Positions 27,101 through 40,168 of a stretch of 64,000 bases of DNA are shown here, piece by piece; the first letter of the stretch is position 1; every line of letters starts with the position of its first letter. The position numbers and the translations under genes were made by a program. The stretch is from contig RCAB01000016.1 in assembly GCA_003640385.1 (NCBI GenBank), positions 186,001-250,000 on the forward strand, written 5' to 3'. The stretch comes from Setaria digitata. Its lineage: Eukaryota > Nematoda > Chromadorea > Rhabditida > Setariidae. The notes under the pieces were generated by a model that saw nothing but the letters and a program-made list of their open reading frames with translations, was not told the origin of the DNA and did no database searches.

Positions 27101-30100
27101 AGGATTCAATATAAATCGCCATAAATATTAAAGTCTTAAACAGTAAATTAAATAACAAACCGATTCTGCAATTCCAGTTTTGACTTTTAAAGCACTTTTC
27201 ACCAGCACTGTTAATGCCTGTGCACCCCACTCTCGGAGCTTCGCATAAGGGTGACTTGATACCTTCAAAAGAACAAATGGTCACTGTTATATTTTTACTT
27301 ACTTTGCTCTGCATATACCTCAAAAAAATATCAGAAATGTCGAACACATGTGGAGCTAAGCGACATATTACCTCAATAAGATGAGCCGTTACAGGTCTCC
27401 AAAACACCTCCAAACGTGCAAGGTTTGCCATTCCTGTTTGTTGTAACTTCGCAACAGGAAAAAAAGAAGGCTCACGAGAACCATTTTGTGAAACCTAAAA
27501 TTACTTCTACTGTGTTCATAAATACTTCAATATCTGAATTAGAAAAAGTTTAGAAATCCAAAACGTCCTTACGGTCATTGCCTCTGAAGAAAGTTTACAT
27601 AGTGCGGCAATTACATGATGCAGTGCAACATCATCAAGCCTCGATGTTGAGTCGAACAATTTATTTAACATCGCTGCCTAGAAATCCCATACAAATTAAG
27701 AAAGCCTACTATGTTTATATACCTATTAACTATTAAAATGATTTAGTAGTGCCTTTAAAAGGAATTTTACGAGGATGATTAAATAAGCATACTACAACGG
27801 GAACATCAGCCATTGCTGCTGTTGTGAGAACATTGGCATTGGAGTGAGAACCAGATACAAGTGAAGTTCCATCAATGGTTTCACCTGAAAATTTTCAAAT
27901 ATTGGTAGAAAGTAGCGTTTATTTCATGGCATGAATAAATAAGCCTTGGGCGAACCAGCTAAGAAAACAACTACAAAAACAATACCATCTTCCATATGCA
28001 CCATAACTTTCTATCTCCTTACAACCTAAGCACAACAAATTGCTCTGCCAGTTCACCATCACTTACCATCAGACCGAAATCCTCCTTGCATACTTGGAGT
28101 CATTCCCAAGATCCATACTAAATGCTGCACTGAAGCTAACACAAGATGCCAACAATCACCCAATTCCTGACCATTCGCTTGAGCGGAATTTATCAGTACG
28201 CGTGCAACTTGTACATTTTTAGCTGTTAACTAAAAAACAGAAAAAAAAATATAAGACATCCTTACGATTTTCGAATATATTTGAAATGAAACTATCAAAC
28301 GCAAAAATTTTTTGGAAGGATTTGTCGAAGTTGGGGCAAACTAATCCGTATCTAAGCCAAAAATGACAAACCACGACAGTCGTACTGTAAAAATTTAAAG
28401 GAAGTGAAGGAGTTGGACAAATAGTACCAACAGCTATAATTTGACACGGCTGATTCGATTCATTTTCAAATTTTTCCATTTTTGAACCTTAAAATAAAAT
28501 TTGCATAGATCTCAGTGCCCAACATTATGATGTCTGCGTTGACCAAAAGATAAAAGCAGCAGTGAGAAAATGCATAATTTTTGGATTTATGGATTAAGTG
28601 ACACCAATGATTCTTCTCAAAAGGCTCGAACAAGATGGTATTTCACGTTCCTGCGATACTATCAAATTATATGTTCGAACAGTCTACCATATACTGCAAT
28701 TTGAAGGAATTTCTAAAACATGCCAATCAAAGTATCCTTATCCAACTGAGAATTAGCTGCGGTTAAAAATCCTGGTATGGCATTTAAGCTACCCGAAGCA
28801 CTTGATATTCGCATTAAATATTTCGGTGGTAATGCAGCTTTGCACAGTGCAAAATATGCGGCATCACGGCCAGCGGTATGACCCAAACGGCATGATAAAA
28901 CTGTCATTGTGACAAAACATTTCAGAAGTTGTTCGGTAACTGATTCGTCGATGCTAAAATCAAGAATATAAAACAATCTTGAAATGCTGGACTACAGAGC
29001 AATAAACGATGCAAATTATTGCACCCTCAAAAGAAATTTTTGAACTGCCTTAAAGAAAAGGAATGTAAAGTTTAAGCTGGAAAAACAGAATTCATAGATA
29101 TCATAATGCACAATAATTTTGTTACTCGTTGATCAGAATAATTTGTTATTCATTGATTAGACTGCTTAATATTACCTTACCTTGCATCCAAAAAAAGTGA
29201 AATTGCAACCAGAAGACTTGTATAAGTTGACTGGTACAGCTCTCGTGCTACATCTGCAAATACAGCATTTACTAACAATTTCTTCAATGAATGAAAATTA
29301 TATATATATATATATGATTTTCACTTTAATATATATAAAACTAATCAAAGTGACAAATTTCTAATATAGTGCTGTAACCTTTCTTTTCTTTTTGGGAATG
29401 TAGCGATTCAACAGCCTCGAAAACTGACTGGCAGCAGCTGCTTATGCAGTAATATGTTAAAGACAGTGAGTAGCCATTAGGTAAGTTCAGCGCCTCATGT
29501 TTTTCTAGAGAATCTAACCTAAAAAAAAAAGCATGTCTTGAAGGGAAATTGAATACCCACATGCAGATACTTTTAATATCCATGAAGTCAATCGAAGTAA
29601 ATTTCAGCACCACATTACTACGATATTTAAGCATTGATCGTCTTTGTCCATAACATAATATTCCGTATAATCCATTTGTTCCTAGATCCTAATTACTGTT
29701 CACAGAGTAAAGGGAGTGACCATAACAAAAAAAAAAAAAAAAATTACAGTAAGGATTTCTTGGGAATAATATTTTGACACAGAGGAATCCAAGTACCACG
29801 GTACTGAAATCCAGGCTGTGAGCCTGATTGGATGTTCGCCTCGAACTGTTGCTCTTCATCCTTTGCAGCTAAAATAATATTTTCCTTAAAAATATTGCAT
29901 TATACAAACATTATGATCAATGAATAAACTTCATCTGTAGAGCATATCATGTATTACTTGCCCCCTAGGCCAGAAAATCGATGGAAAATTAGCCTTCACT
30001 ATTTGAACTAGAACTGAATTGGAAACACACTGAGCAATATTTGCTTGTAATGTTACATTTACATCATTTAGAAGGTATTTGTGATAAATTACTGAATTCC

Positions 30101-33100
30101 AATTCATTTACTCTTTCTATAAAACAAACTCACTGGCTTCTAATACATTAGGACGTAAAAATGACAATTGTGCATATGTTGCCAAACCAGATATGATCGA
30201 ACTGATGGCCTTTGTGGCGCCTGGCTTGGCGTCATAATTCTCACAAAACCAACTGAATTATATATAATGACGGTAAATAACAAAGTAATGATTAACAACT
30301 CGTGAAGAAAAAGATGAAAAAGCAAAGAATGAATTCAGAAGTAAACAGTTAGCATAGCTCCAGCCACTTGCAATACAAGTTATAAAATGAAAACTTACAT
30401 CAAAAGCTCGGGTATAACGACAATTTTGTGCAAAACTTCAAGAGCAATAGCACGCTGCCATCCCAATTTATCTGATTCTAGAAACTTTACAAGCAACGCC
30501 AAAAATATTTCACACTCTGTTACCTGGAATGATCAAATTAATGGTAAAAAAAAAACTATAGTGTTCTGGGTGAAGCATTCCCACCCACTATCCTTTGAAC
30601 AACGCAATCATTTGAAAGTATACAGTATACAACTATACAATACGGTATATAAACAATATACAGCGCAATCTTTTGAAAGCAGTAAATTTTTGACTTCAAC
30701 CAAATAATATTTAAACAACATAAACAAACCAATAGGTTGTAATAGAGGGTAATTAGAATTACGACAACACGCAGAAGACGCATTGAAATTGGAAAATATA
30801 CACGTTCAGGAGAACAAGGTAATTGCGATGAAATTGAATCTATTGAGGAGTGAGTATTTGACGAATAGGGATGTTGAGATGTGATCTAAATCAAATTAAA
30901 CAAATGTTTATTATTAAAAGAAAATCTAAGCATTACCGATCTGTTAGAAAAAAAACCGAGTCGATAACAGCTTGCTATCAAAAAAAAAAAAAAAAAAAAA
31001 AATCATAAATGAAAAGAAACCTGCATATGTTTATGATTCGGCGCGAACAATTTGATGATTAGAGGACATACTTGATCTTTCAACAACTGAGCAAATTCAG
31101 AATGCTGCAGAAAAAAACTGTTACTAAGAGTATAAAAGCAATATCGAAAAATTATACAAATAAAGAATATATTTGCTTGACTTAGTTAAACACAAGTCAC
31201 TCAATGTATTTATATAAATAGGGCAATTATGTCGTCTAGTTAGCAGTATACAGCAAAATAAACCTTGATAAATATAGATGGATATGAAGAAAGCACTGAT
31301 TCTAATAATTCTAAACCTAGAGTACGTGTCATTTCCTGAATTCCAATCAACCAAACAGGAGCCTCGGAGTTAATCAGCAAGCAGAGGTCCTGGAAAAAAA
31401 TGCAAATTATTCTCACTATTAAAGAGAAGATCTCAAGGACAAGATTTTCACTGACCAAAGGTGGACAGGATATCAATGCTCGTACGAGAAATAAACTACT
31501 AAAAACACAGTCTAGGACGGGAAACAACATTCTAAAGTTTTTTACGTTGGAAATATAGGAAAGCTGGCTTACATGAAATAACATATAACCATCTGATGCG
31601 CATGGCCTCAACGTTGGTGGCGGAGATTTTGCACGTACTCTTATAGTTTGATGAACTATTGGCATTTCACAGCCTTTTAAACCATCTTCCTTTAAAAAAA
31701 AAAAATCGATTTTGCAGCTGAATGGAAATATAACAGCGAGTAAATCAAACTTTCATCTCCCGTAACTAATCGAAATATTTTTGATTAAACAGTAGAGATA
31801 ATCACAACTACAACTTAATCAGTGTGCTAGTTATCCGGAAAGGTATAACGGCTGATAACATCAGTAACTTCGAATCAGCAAACTCTAAGATAGGATGATA
31901 TCACATGCAGAATATACACTGCGTTGCTTACGAAATAGTCGTGCTAACTTCAACGGTTTTCATAAAACTGATGGGAAAAATTTTCGATATGCAAGCAAAG
32001 ACATCATGAAATGACTACCTGGATAACTCGTTCATAAACACAGCTAACCATTTGTCGCACAGTAGCTGATGCTGTGTTTATTACAATTGGATCTTTTGCA
32101 AAATTTAGGCGGAAGCACATCACTAAGCACTAAATAAAAAAATAAATCACATACCGCAATGTCGTTATTATATTCGAAGCAAAACTTGAGCATAAACTTG
32201 CCTTGTACAAGAGCAACAGCAACAATGAAAGTTACCTTTGCAAGCCATTGTCCAGTAACCAGCAATTCAGTGCCGACAAGAGGTGTTAATGTTTGCAAAA
32301 TTCGTAATTCTTCACATTCTGCTTCCATCAAATGCCAAAGTTCATTAACGATAATGTGAGCAGAAGCCTGTAGCAAATTTCTGCCAAAAAAGTAAATAAA
32401 CAACCCACTTAAGCTACAATTCCAATCACCTGATTTTTTTTGCAATTAACATTCCAAGACTTTTAACATGTGCAATAATTCTCAACACTTATATTTAAAA
32501 GAAAGCCCTTGACGTTAACACTATTAGGCTGAATAAATGACTGCGTTGATTAACATCCTAATAAAAAGATATTTTCCCAATGCATATATCTAGTGCTGCT
32601 ACCTTAACTAAACATTCTACACAGCATAGGTGGAGAATGTTTCAATAAAAACAAATACAAAATTCAGAACGTACAGATTCAATAACTCGATGTTGCACCA
32701 TCTTTTGAATAGCTTGCAAGGACACCTGAACAAGACGAGCATTTCTACTTGAACAACCCAAAATAAGCGGTTGTAACAGTTCTGCACTAGCACAGCGTAT
32801 ATTTGTTAACAAATTCTGCTCATTGGATGCTGCACTAATATTCTTTATCTTTACAAGACCAGATTCTGCTGCCTGAAAAGTGTCGAGGTACTTGGAACAG
32901 GAAAGGAAATATCAAATCCATGATATGAAAAACGAATACGGCATCATGCCCTAAAAAAAGGATGTGGATAACAACTTATCTAACATTTTATAAATTATTT
33001 TTGCAGCAACTGAATAGGAAATGTGCAACTTGTAACACAACTGATATACTATTTGTAGCATGGAATAATTAATTACCTCTTTGACTTGGGAATGCTTCTT

Positions 33101-33196
33101 CCTAGCTTCTGTTGAAAGTGTTCTTAAATCAGACAACAAATTTTCGACCAGTCTCTTTGCTTCAACGGCTGTGCCGAAAGGTCCACCACTTGTCAT
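21153..33196 (-). CDS. mon-2: MON2 homologue, Golgi/endosome trafficking scaffold (DCB-HUS-Mon2_C)
   Basis: Peripheral trans-Golgi/endosome protein related to large Arf-GEFs but without a Sec7 domain; known to act with DOP1/PAD-1 in endosome-to-Golgi recycling. Forty exons in phase give about 1658 aa (human about 1717): 33196-33077, 32872-32675, 32367-32236, 32129-32019, 31689-31573, 31389-31264, 31104-31021, 30885-30730, 30523-30399, 30252-30134, 29868-29748, 29518-29379, 29253-29181, 28953-28793, 28487-28372, 28229-28067, 27884-27793, 27677-27573, 27494-27372, 27262-27161, 27018-26956, 26853-26672, 26321-26153, 26003-25791, 25621-25414, 25285-25185, 25095-25031, 24864-24792, 24652-24570, 24323-24188, 24118-24005, 23920-23795, 23601-23479, 23134-23017, 22838-22772, 22584-22500, 22334-22232, 21967-21848, 21599-21493, 21389-21153. 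Diagnostic stretches: [17 protein letters not shown] (exon 25), LHAVSTL and LYPTLVDC (last exon). DCB/HUS homology covers about residues 1-370. Least certain: the exon 14 end (an open frame runs on to 28713) and the last exon, which could splice at 21166. An AG lies 6 bases before the ATG, as in trans-spliced messages. Confidence 0.97.
21707..21759. repeat. perfect inverted repeat, 24-bp arms with 5-bp loop, inside a mon-2 intron
   Basis: The arm at 21707-21730 (starting GTTTTATTTGAGAC) is exactly reverse-complemented at 21736-21759, leaving TAGAT as the loop. Just upstream is a further palindromic run (ATTAACGTTAAT) and GTTAATG repeats. It lies between exons 38 and 39 of mon-2, so the transcript could form a 24-bp hairpin. 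Confidence 0.9.
23251..23327. repeat. two tandem copies of a 42-bp unit in a mon-2 intron
   Basis: The 35-base core starting TCCTTAAATTTATTTAAAAG is present at 23251-23285 and 23293-23327. Each copy is itself partly palindromic (TCCTTA...TAAGGA). It lies between mon-2 exons 33 and 34. Confidence 0.85.
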
Positions 33197-34609
33197 TAAA
33201 ACCTTAACTCAACAACAAACATGTGTTGTTCTACTCTATACAAATGTTCGGATAAAAACCTGTCGAAGCAGGCATTTAACAAATTATTTTTACATTTTTC
33301 AATCAGAAAAGACACCATTCGCAACACAACTCATGTATATTTTTAATAAAACTCAGAAAAATTTGCAGCCACCTCCACTTGTGAATACTTTCATTTCCCC
33401 AGTATTTCAAGTTCGCCAACAATTTCAGAGACGAGAATATAAATATCTAGACTACAACAAAGCCAGGTAACAGGCAACCAAGGAACCGGATTTAGGGACA
33501 ATATGACAATCCAAAATTATCGGAATAGTAAAAATTTCGTGAAAATGGGCAGTGAAAATTAGGAACCAAAAAAATGGAACGGCTGGTTGCAGCTTGCTGC
33601 TTGGAAATAGAAAATAACAAATAACTCCGTCTAGCTTTGCGAGTGGGAAATGGTTTAGGAAAGGAAACCATTTTTCTCAAGTCAAAAGAATGAAAACAAT
33701 TCCAAAGAAAATAGTGACACAATTACGGTTCAAACCAGAACACACCTCATTTCTTTTATTTTTTATTTTACTTTTTTTTTCATTTATTTATTATTACTTC
33801 TTTTTTGGAGAACAAACCGTTTTATTCACCACTTCAAAATACACAAGTGTGTGTACCATCAAAATATCCATTGACAATTTATAACAGTGAAATCAATAAA
33901 AAGTCAAACCATGCAAACGAATTTTTAAAAAAACTTCAACGAAAACATTTAAAAACTGATATAAATGCAATACCACAATAACAATAATAATACACACATA
34001 TACATAAAAAGGAGATAGTAACACCATTCATATCATTTCACCGAACACATCAGAAAAAAATCGTTCAATGCAAAAAAATTTAGAAGAATCTACAAATACT
34101 GCGAAATAAATAGGAGAAATAAGGAAAACGAGAAACATATGAATGAAAGAGCGACCAAGTGTAAAAATGAAAATTGATCAAAACAGAGAACTATTAAGCT
34201 AATTATCAGAGCTTTTACCAACCATACGATGATTATGATAACGACAGTAATGATGATTATAATCAAGCCATTTAAAGGATTAATATTCTTTGACGGGAAG
34301 TGTGAGATCTTTTTTCTTCTTGAAATAAATCAGGAAAACAAAGAAACAAAAGAAATATGTATAGACGACACAATTAACTAAATCATCAGATTACTAAAAG
34401 CGGTCAAACATATATACTATATACATGACAGATGAAACTCATTTTTTTTTTTCTTTTTTGTTAAAATCAACCAAAACTAAGAGGAGATGGTATTCTTTTT
34501 TTTTTCTTGTTTTTTTTTTGTTTTTGTTTTTTGTTTTTTTTTTTGTTTTTTTCAAAGGCGTATGAATTCATTCTTGATCTGGTGATGAATTAGAAAAGTA
34601 CCAAACAGT
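33197..34609. other. spacer between ST7 stop and mon-2 start
   Basis: About 1.4 kb with no gene of its own. On the minus strand it should hold the ST7 3' UTR, which is A-rich at 34441-34560. Candidate AATAAA hexamers on the minus strand lie near 33785-33826. The last few hundred bases before the mon-2 ATG carry an AG at 33204-33203 suitable for leader trans-splicing. Short plus-strand open frames here look like chance. Confidence 0.6.
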
Positions 34610-37600
34610 TCAACTGATAGAATCACTAGATGGTGGTACGATTGGTTTTGATGCGAGAAGATTAATGACGTTATCCGGAACAAGACTACAAATACTGTCA
34701 ATAAATCCGAAGAACAAGTTTGCAATCGAAGTCAAGGGCTGTATGAATTCCTGCAACGAAATGGTCACTACAGTTGTAATTGAAAATAACAAACAGAAAG
34801 ATTGCCGAGAGAAACTCACATTATCAGAACAAGGCCGTGGGTAGAAATGAAACCTACCTAAATCACTGATAATTGAGAATTACCTGAACAAATTTACTTC
34901 GTGTTCCATACAGAAAGTTACATTGCGAATAACTGACGTTAAATTTCGAAATATCGTTCAAAGTAATGATAAAAATACAACGATAGATTTACCTTTGGAT
35001 ATTGATGAGTGACAATGGCCAAAACGACAGTGATGAAGAAAAGTAAAGCTGTAAGTACGGTGAAGAATGGCAAATCACGTTTCGGATACACTGATACTTC
35101 GTGCCATGCTACAAGATGAAACACAAACAGTTAATAAAATATGATTATCTTGTTTTGGCGGCATCCTATACTCCATTTCAATTTAAAAAGAACTTAAATA
35201 AAATATGTGTGGTTATATGAAGCTAATTTTATATTTTTGGTAAAATAAAGGAAACACCGAAACAAATTACAACACGGTGAAATGGACTTACATGGTAAAA
35301 GTTCTCTATCAGCAGATTCGGTACACGACGGGTAAGGATAAAAAAGATGTCCTTTTTCGAGAGGATTTGGGATCAGTCGAAATGCTGAAGGAAAAAAAAT
35401 TGATATATTAACAATGTCTATTTCTCTTTTTCCTTTTTAATAAATAGTTATTTTACGCTATAATCTACTTCAACCATAAAATTTCACCGAATGAAATAAA
35501 AAAAACAATACACACTTCCTTCCCAAGTGCACTGCAAAAGGGCGAGAGCACCATCAATCCGCTTCCAATGTTGCAAATGCCAAAACGAGTAAGCAATTGC
35601 TTCCGAATCTCCCCGTTTCAATAAATGCTCTGGTGGTAGTATTAGTGGCTTCAGCTCCAACAAATACTTAGCAACATGAGGATTAAACTCCACCGCTCGA
35701 TGTATAGCATCAACAGCATTCAATTCTGCAGCACTTAATCCACGTCGTAATACGAAATCTGGTGTGAACCTTGAAGTACAAATCATAATTAATTGAAGTG
35801 TTTCATATACAAAAACCAGGAAAGCAGTTAATAGGAGAAAGAAAATTATCAGCATGAATGGTTAAGGTGCATTACTACTGAAATCAGTCTGTGAGATGTG
35901 AAATTAATGGTAAAACATGTCACCACAGAACTAAAAAAAGTAGCTTTATCATAGACGAATCTTGTAAAGCAAAGAAAAGCTGAAATTATAAGATACTTAC
36001 TTATCAGCGACAGTTCTTACTTTTAATAAGGCCGACGTAAAACATATAGTGGCAGATTTCGGTAAACTGATATCTAAAAAAAAGACAAGTATGCCAAACA
36101 AGGTATAATTGCTGAGTAAGAAGAATTACGCGTCTATTCAAAACTAATGAATCCACTGATAATTCTCACAGGAATGTCATTTCGAAGGTTACTATCATCA
36201 CAAACTAATTTCGATGATAGGAAAAATAAGTAGAAAGTTACCGTCATATCGCGCTAGAACAGCCTGAGTATCCGCGTAAGCCTGTTGCTCCAACAACACT
36301 TCAATCAGATTTTCATGAATGTTCATTACGTTAAGCATCGGAAATTCCTTGATCAACTATAATAATTCGTTGAAATAACACACAGCAAATATGGCATTCC
36401 AAATCAAACATCTTTTGTACGCGAATTTCGACTCATCGTTCATCTTCCCGAAACCAGAAATTGCGGTGGGCAACAAGTCTAAACTCTAATTTTTAGCCTG
36501 CAATCAAATCCAGGACCGTTTTTTTTTTATTCTCTTTTTCTTGGTTTTTTGGTTTTCTTCTTTTTTTTTTTTGGAGAAGTGAGGATGAAAAATATAGAGT
36601 AAAGTAACTGCAAATGTGCCAATGCGTCACGGGCTTACATCTCTCATCATTTTGACTGCTTCTCGCAATCGTCCTTGCCGTCTAGCACACATAGCCAATC
36701 GTCGGCGAACAAAAACAAGCAAATTAACATCACGCCCTAGAAATATTCTTCTTCTTGAACGAAAAATTATGCCTCTCGTAGGATTTGACTTTCTTCGCAA
36801 GGTTCGCGAACATTGTTCGGATAACATAAACACAAATATGGATACGTTTACAAAAAAGGTAGTAAAGGGATCAGACATATCAAATAGTAATGGACTCACT
36901 ATGTACTGGATCCGAAGCTAAATCATAATGTACTTGCGACTGGGACTTGCGATAATTTGCTTCCGTTACTTTCAGCGCTCGCCTGAAAAATAGTAAAGAA
37001 AATAACAGTATGGGAATGAGACGTAGATATTTTAAACTACTGTATAAACGAAATAATGATTATCTAAATTATAACTACGGTTTACGAAAATTTGATACGG
37101 AATACGACTCAGGTACACAGCCAGTCGTTGTCGTGCAAAGAAGCATCATACGAATTATTTCAACAGAACAAGGTAAAACCATGTACTATCAGTGGTGGAT
37201 ATCACAAAAGTTAGAAGCTTCCGGGTCAATCTTTGAATGAGTGACACGGGAAGCATTTCAAAAATTTGAGGAATAAAAGAGAAGAACTGTAGAAAATACT
37301 ATAAACTACAGTTGATTATTTCCTTCGCAAAAGAAAGAAAAAAATTAATGGCGAAAATCCTGAAGGATATGTTCTTCTTACTTCAGTGTTTGTTCCACAT
37401 CAGCAATTGTTTGACATTGTTCCTCAGCCAATAATATTAATGCTGGAGCGCATTCTGGGTTAATTTCCAATGCTTTGTAAGCTGCATTAATTCGGGAATA
37501 ACTATCACGCTCTCGCCATGCCACTTGCATTACTAAAATTCTCCAAAAGTAGTTAAAAAAAAAATACTCGTGCGACAGCACTTCATAAGTCTAGCCATAG

Positions 37601-38739
37601 GTTTGTAAAATGTGAGAAACGCATTATACTATATGTACAGTTCATTGTCATCAGTGAACCACACCTATCATTCATTTATTTCTAGAAGGTGTAACTCTGG
37701 TGAAAACTTACTTTCATAATCTTGCCTTCCCACATCACCTTCACAAGTGAAAAAGTTTTGATGATCCTGGGCCGACAAATTCATATCATAATATGTAAGA
37801 GGTTCCTTTCCTGTCATTTTCGTAAACCTCTGATACTCTGCGCCACGAAATAAAGCAGTTGGATTTCGCCAAACTTTGCATTCTGAAATCTGTTCAGTGA
37901 TAAAATTGGAGGGAATGAATACAAAATCATCACGAATGATCAAATTCTTCTTCTTTATATATCCACTTGAGATGAGATTTATATTATATAGCACATATCA
38001 TTTTATATCTGCATTTATTATATCATGTAGAATATCGTATCAACGTAACTTCCAACCTGGTACACTTCGACTGGCTGATTCGACACCGTCTTCATTATCG
38101 CTTCCATCTTCACTACCCGTTCCATTATCACCGGAATTACTGCAAGTTAGAAGTTGCATTACTGCACAAACTAATAAAATTTCTGTATCTTTAATATAAA
38201 ATTAAATCTAGCACGATTTGTCCAGAGTGCTTATTATTTAGTTCTGACTATTTTTCAGTTCTTGAAGTACCACTTGCTCATTCTGTCTGAAAGCGATGCA
38301 GCAAATTATTTATCAATCGTTTATAGTTTAAGCCATCATCCAACTACTTTTCAGCTGTTGAAGCACTTAGTTATTATTAGTTAATTATAGGTGTTTTTTA
38401 TGCTTTAATGTACTTACTTTTTAAAATACCACCATTCAAAAATCAGTATTATGCCAGACACCAAGCTCGATGTTCCCGTTAATGCAACGTAAAATTTGGG
38501 CGTTAAATTATTGAAATAGGCAGATGCTGCAAGTATATAATAGGAATTAAAAATTATGAAAATAGTGAAGAAACAAACGCTAATAAATTTTCAGATAAAA
38601 AAAAAATACCGCTTTCTAAGGATTCTGTGATATGAAGTGGGCCACGCAGAATGTATACCAAGGCGATAACCAACAAAAACCATAATGCCCATAGATAAGT
38701 CCATGACCACGTTACCCATGATCGTAATCGAGTTATCAT
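34610..38739 (-). CDS. ST7 (suppression of tumorigenicity 7) homologue
   Basis: Multi-pass membrane protein of the ST7 family, with TPR-like helices in the middle; molecular role not settled. Thirteen exons in phase give 538 aa (human about 585): 38739-38610, 38526-38418, 38139-38057, 37882-37712, 37532-37382, 36982-36900, 36736-36639, 36356-36242, 36073-36001, 35769-35516, 35384-35292, 35108-34993, 34750-34610. Recognised by highly conserved blocks: [68 protein letters not shown] and [12 protein letters not shown]. Membrane segments lie near residues 15-35, 58-75 and 470-488. Residues 81-107 form an acidic Ser/Gly/Asp linker. A small in-phase open piece around 38250-38285 was left out because exon 2 joins 38139 directly in phase. 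An AG lies 20 bases before the ATG. Confidence 0.97.
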
Positions 38740-39507
38740 AGCAACACCCTCAAAAAATTCTGCATTTTTATTTTTTAATACCTTATATCTTTGAAAGCAT
38801 GGTAGCAATGATAAACTGCGTAACGAAAAAAAAAAAAAGTATATCTTTATAATTTAAGGATATTATCCAAGATAAAGAGATGAAACCAATGGAAAATTGT
38901 GTATTTCTTTTAACTTCAAGTGTAAGTGCTTCTTTATTTAAAATTTCTCTATACATAAAATTCATATTTATTTCGAATACTTTCCGGTGTTTTATGCATT
39001 CTTGAACTGTAGTGCAAACATTAGCTACGACATGAATAATCTCCTAAAGACAGGAGGAGAGACTTTACCGGGATGTAAAAGTATCATCGGAAGAAAATTT
39101 CCATCAATTAACCTAACTATGTACTCTGCCGTCATTAACATTATTGGAAAAGATGAAGCATTTGTCATTAATTTCGGATTCATCATCTTTTTCCTTTCGC
39201 TGCCTCGTCAACTGAACCAAGACTACTCATAATAATCCAGCCGTGATATACAATCAGTAATCTTCAGCAGCAATATCTCAGTGCATTCCGGGATTCCTTC
39301 ATATTTCACCAGCACATATCAAGCTATTCTTGCTGTACTGCATACTAGCGAAAATTTGAGAGTAAGGAAAAAAAAAAAAAAAAAAAAAAGAGGAACAATC
39401 ACAGACAACAGCAGTTACACAAAATTGGGAAGCAATAGTTGTTCACCCGGTCTATGTATCATTTCGCTATAGTGATAAGGACTTTCGCGATGTGAGCCTC
39501 GACCTGC

Positions 39508-39539
39508 CACGTGCCAATTTTGGTGTCACCTGGTGTGAC
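39508..39539. promoter_or_regulatory. E-box and GTCAC/GTGAC palindrome, possible ST7 upstream element
   Basis: CACGTG at 39508-39513 is a canonical E-box. GTCAC at 39525-39529 and GTGAC at 39535-39539 form an inverted pair with a 5-base spacer. It lies about 770 bases upstream of the ST7 ATG in a locally GC-richer patch. A regulatory role is inferred from motif shape only. Confidence 0.25.
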
Positions 39540-40015
39540 GTGTAATTAGTTAATTAATTGGGGAGTGTTCTCTGTCTAGTAATGATCAGATTGTTGACAG
39601 TGAAAAGAATTCTATCAATTAGACACTGATTTTTTTTCCATACATGTTTCATCCTTATTACTGCATCTATTGCTTAGGAGAACTTTTCAACAACATTTCT
39701 TATCATCCTAATCCATCGAAACCTCCTTGGTTACTGGGGCGTTTTTTCTTTATTCCTTCTCAACTATCATTTGGAATTAATTTCAGGATCTGACTTTTTT
39801 TCTCAGTAAATAATTTAAATGAAATGTTAAATTTCACTCTTTGATATCAGCCATGCAAATCAATCGATTGTTATCACTGACTGGTAGTTATTGTGAAACA
39901 TTATGATCGAGATTTCTGCCAATAGTTTATCACTGCATTTGTCGCTGATCTTTTTCCTGCCCTGAAAATCGGACTTAATTTGTCAAAGTTAGGTAATTAT
40001 TTTAAATGAACAGTG

Positions 40016-40168
40016 ATGCAATCTCAGCTGTTGAAATTTGTCACCTTCTTTTTGATTAAGGTTCTGCTCTCGGTCCTTTCAGTTGGTTTTTATGATGATT
40101 TCAAGCGATACCAAAGATTATCCCTTGAAAAGCCACTGCAATACATTAGTTTGAAACGTTTTTTGTAA
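40016..40168 (+). CDS. hypothetical 50-aa peptide with hydrophobic N-terminus
   Basis: The ATG opens a frame starting MQSQLLKFVTFFLIKVLL, which looks like a signal peptide or membrane anchor. A polar tail with basic residues follows (FKRYQRL, SLKRFL). The stop TAA overlaps a strong donor (GTAAGTG at 40165), so this could be a first exon of a secreted-peptide gene. The nearest AG (40189-40190) would make a 26-base intron, shorter than plausible. No family recognised. Confidence 0.3.
   Translation: MQSQLLKFVTFFLIKVLLSVLSVGFYDDFKRYQRLSLEKPLQYISLKRFL

Noticed and set aside
36616..36921. 101-codon plus-strand frame
   Set aside because: It is antisense to ST7 exons 6-7, whose minus-strand reading is strongly conserved in the family.
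38250..38290. Possible extra ST7 exon
   Set aside because: Exon 2 (phase 2) joins exon 38139-38057 directly in frame; adding this piece breaks the phase.
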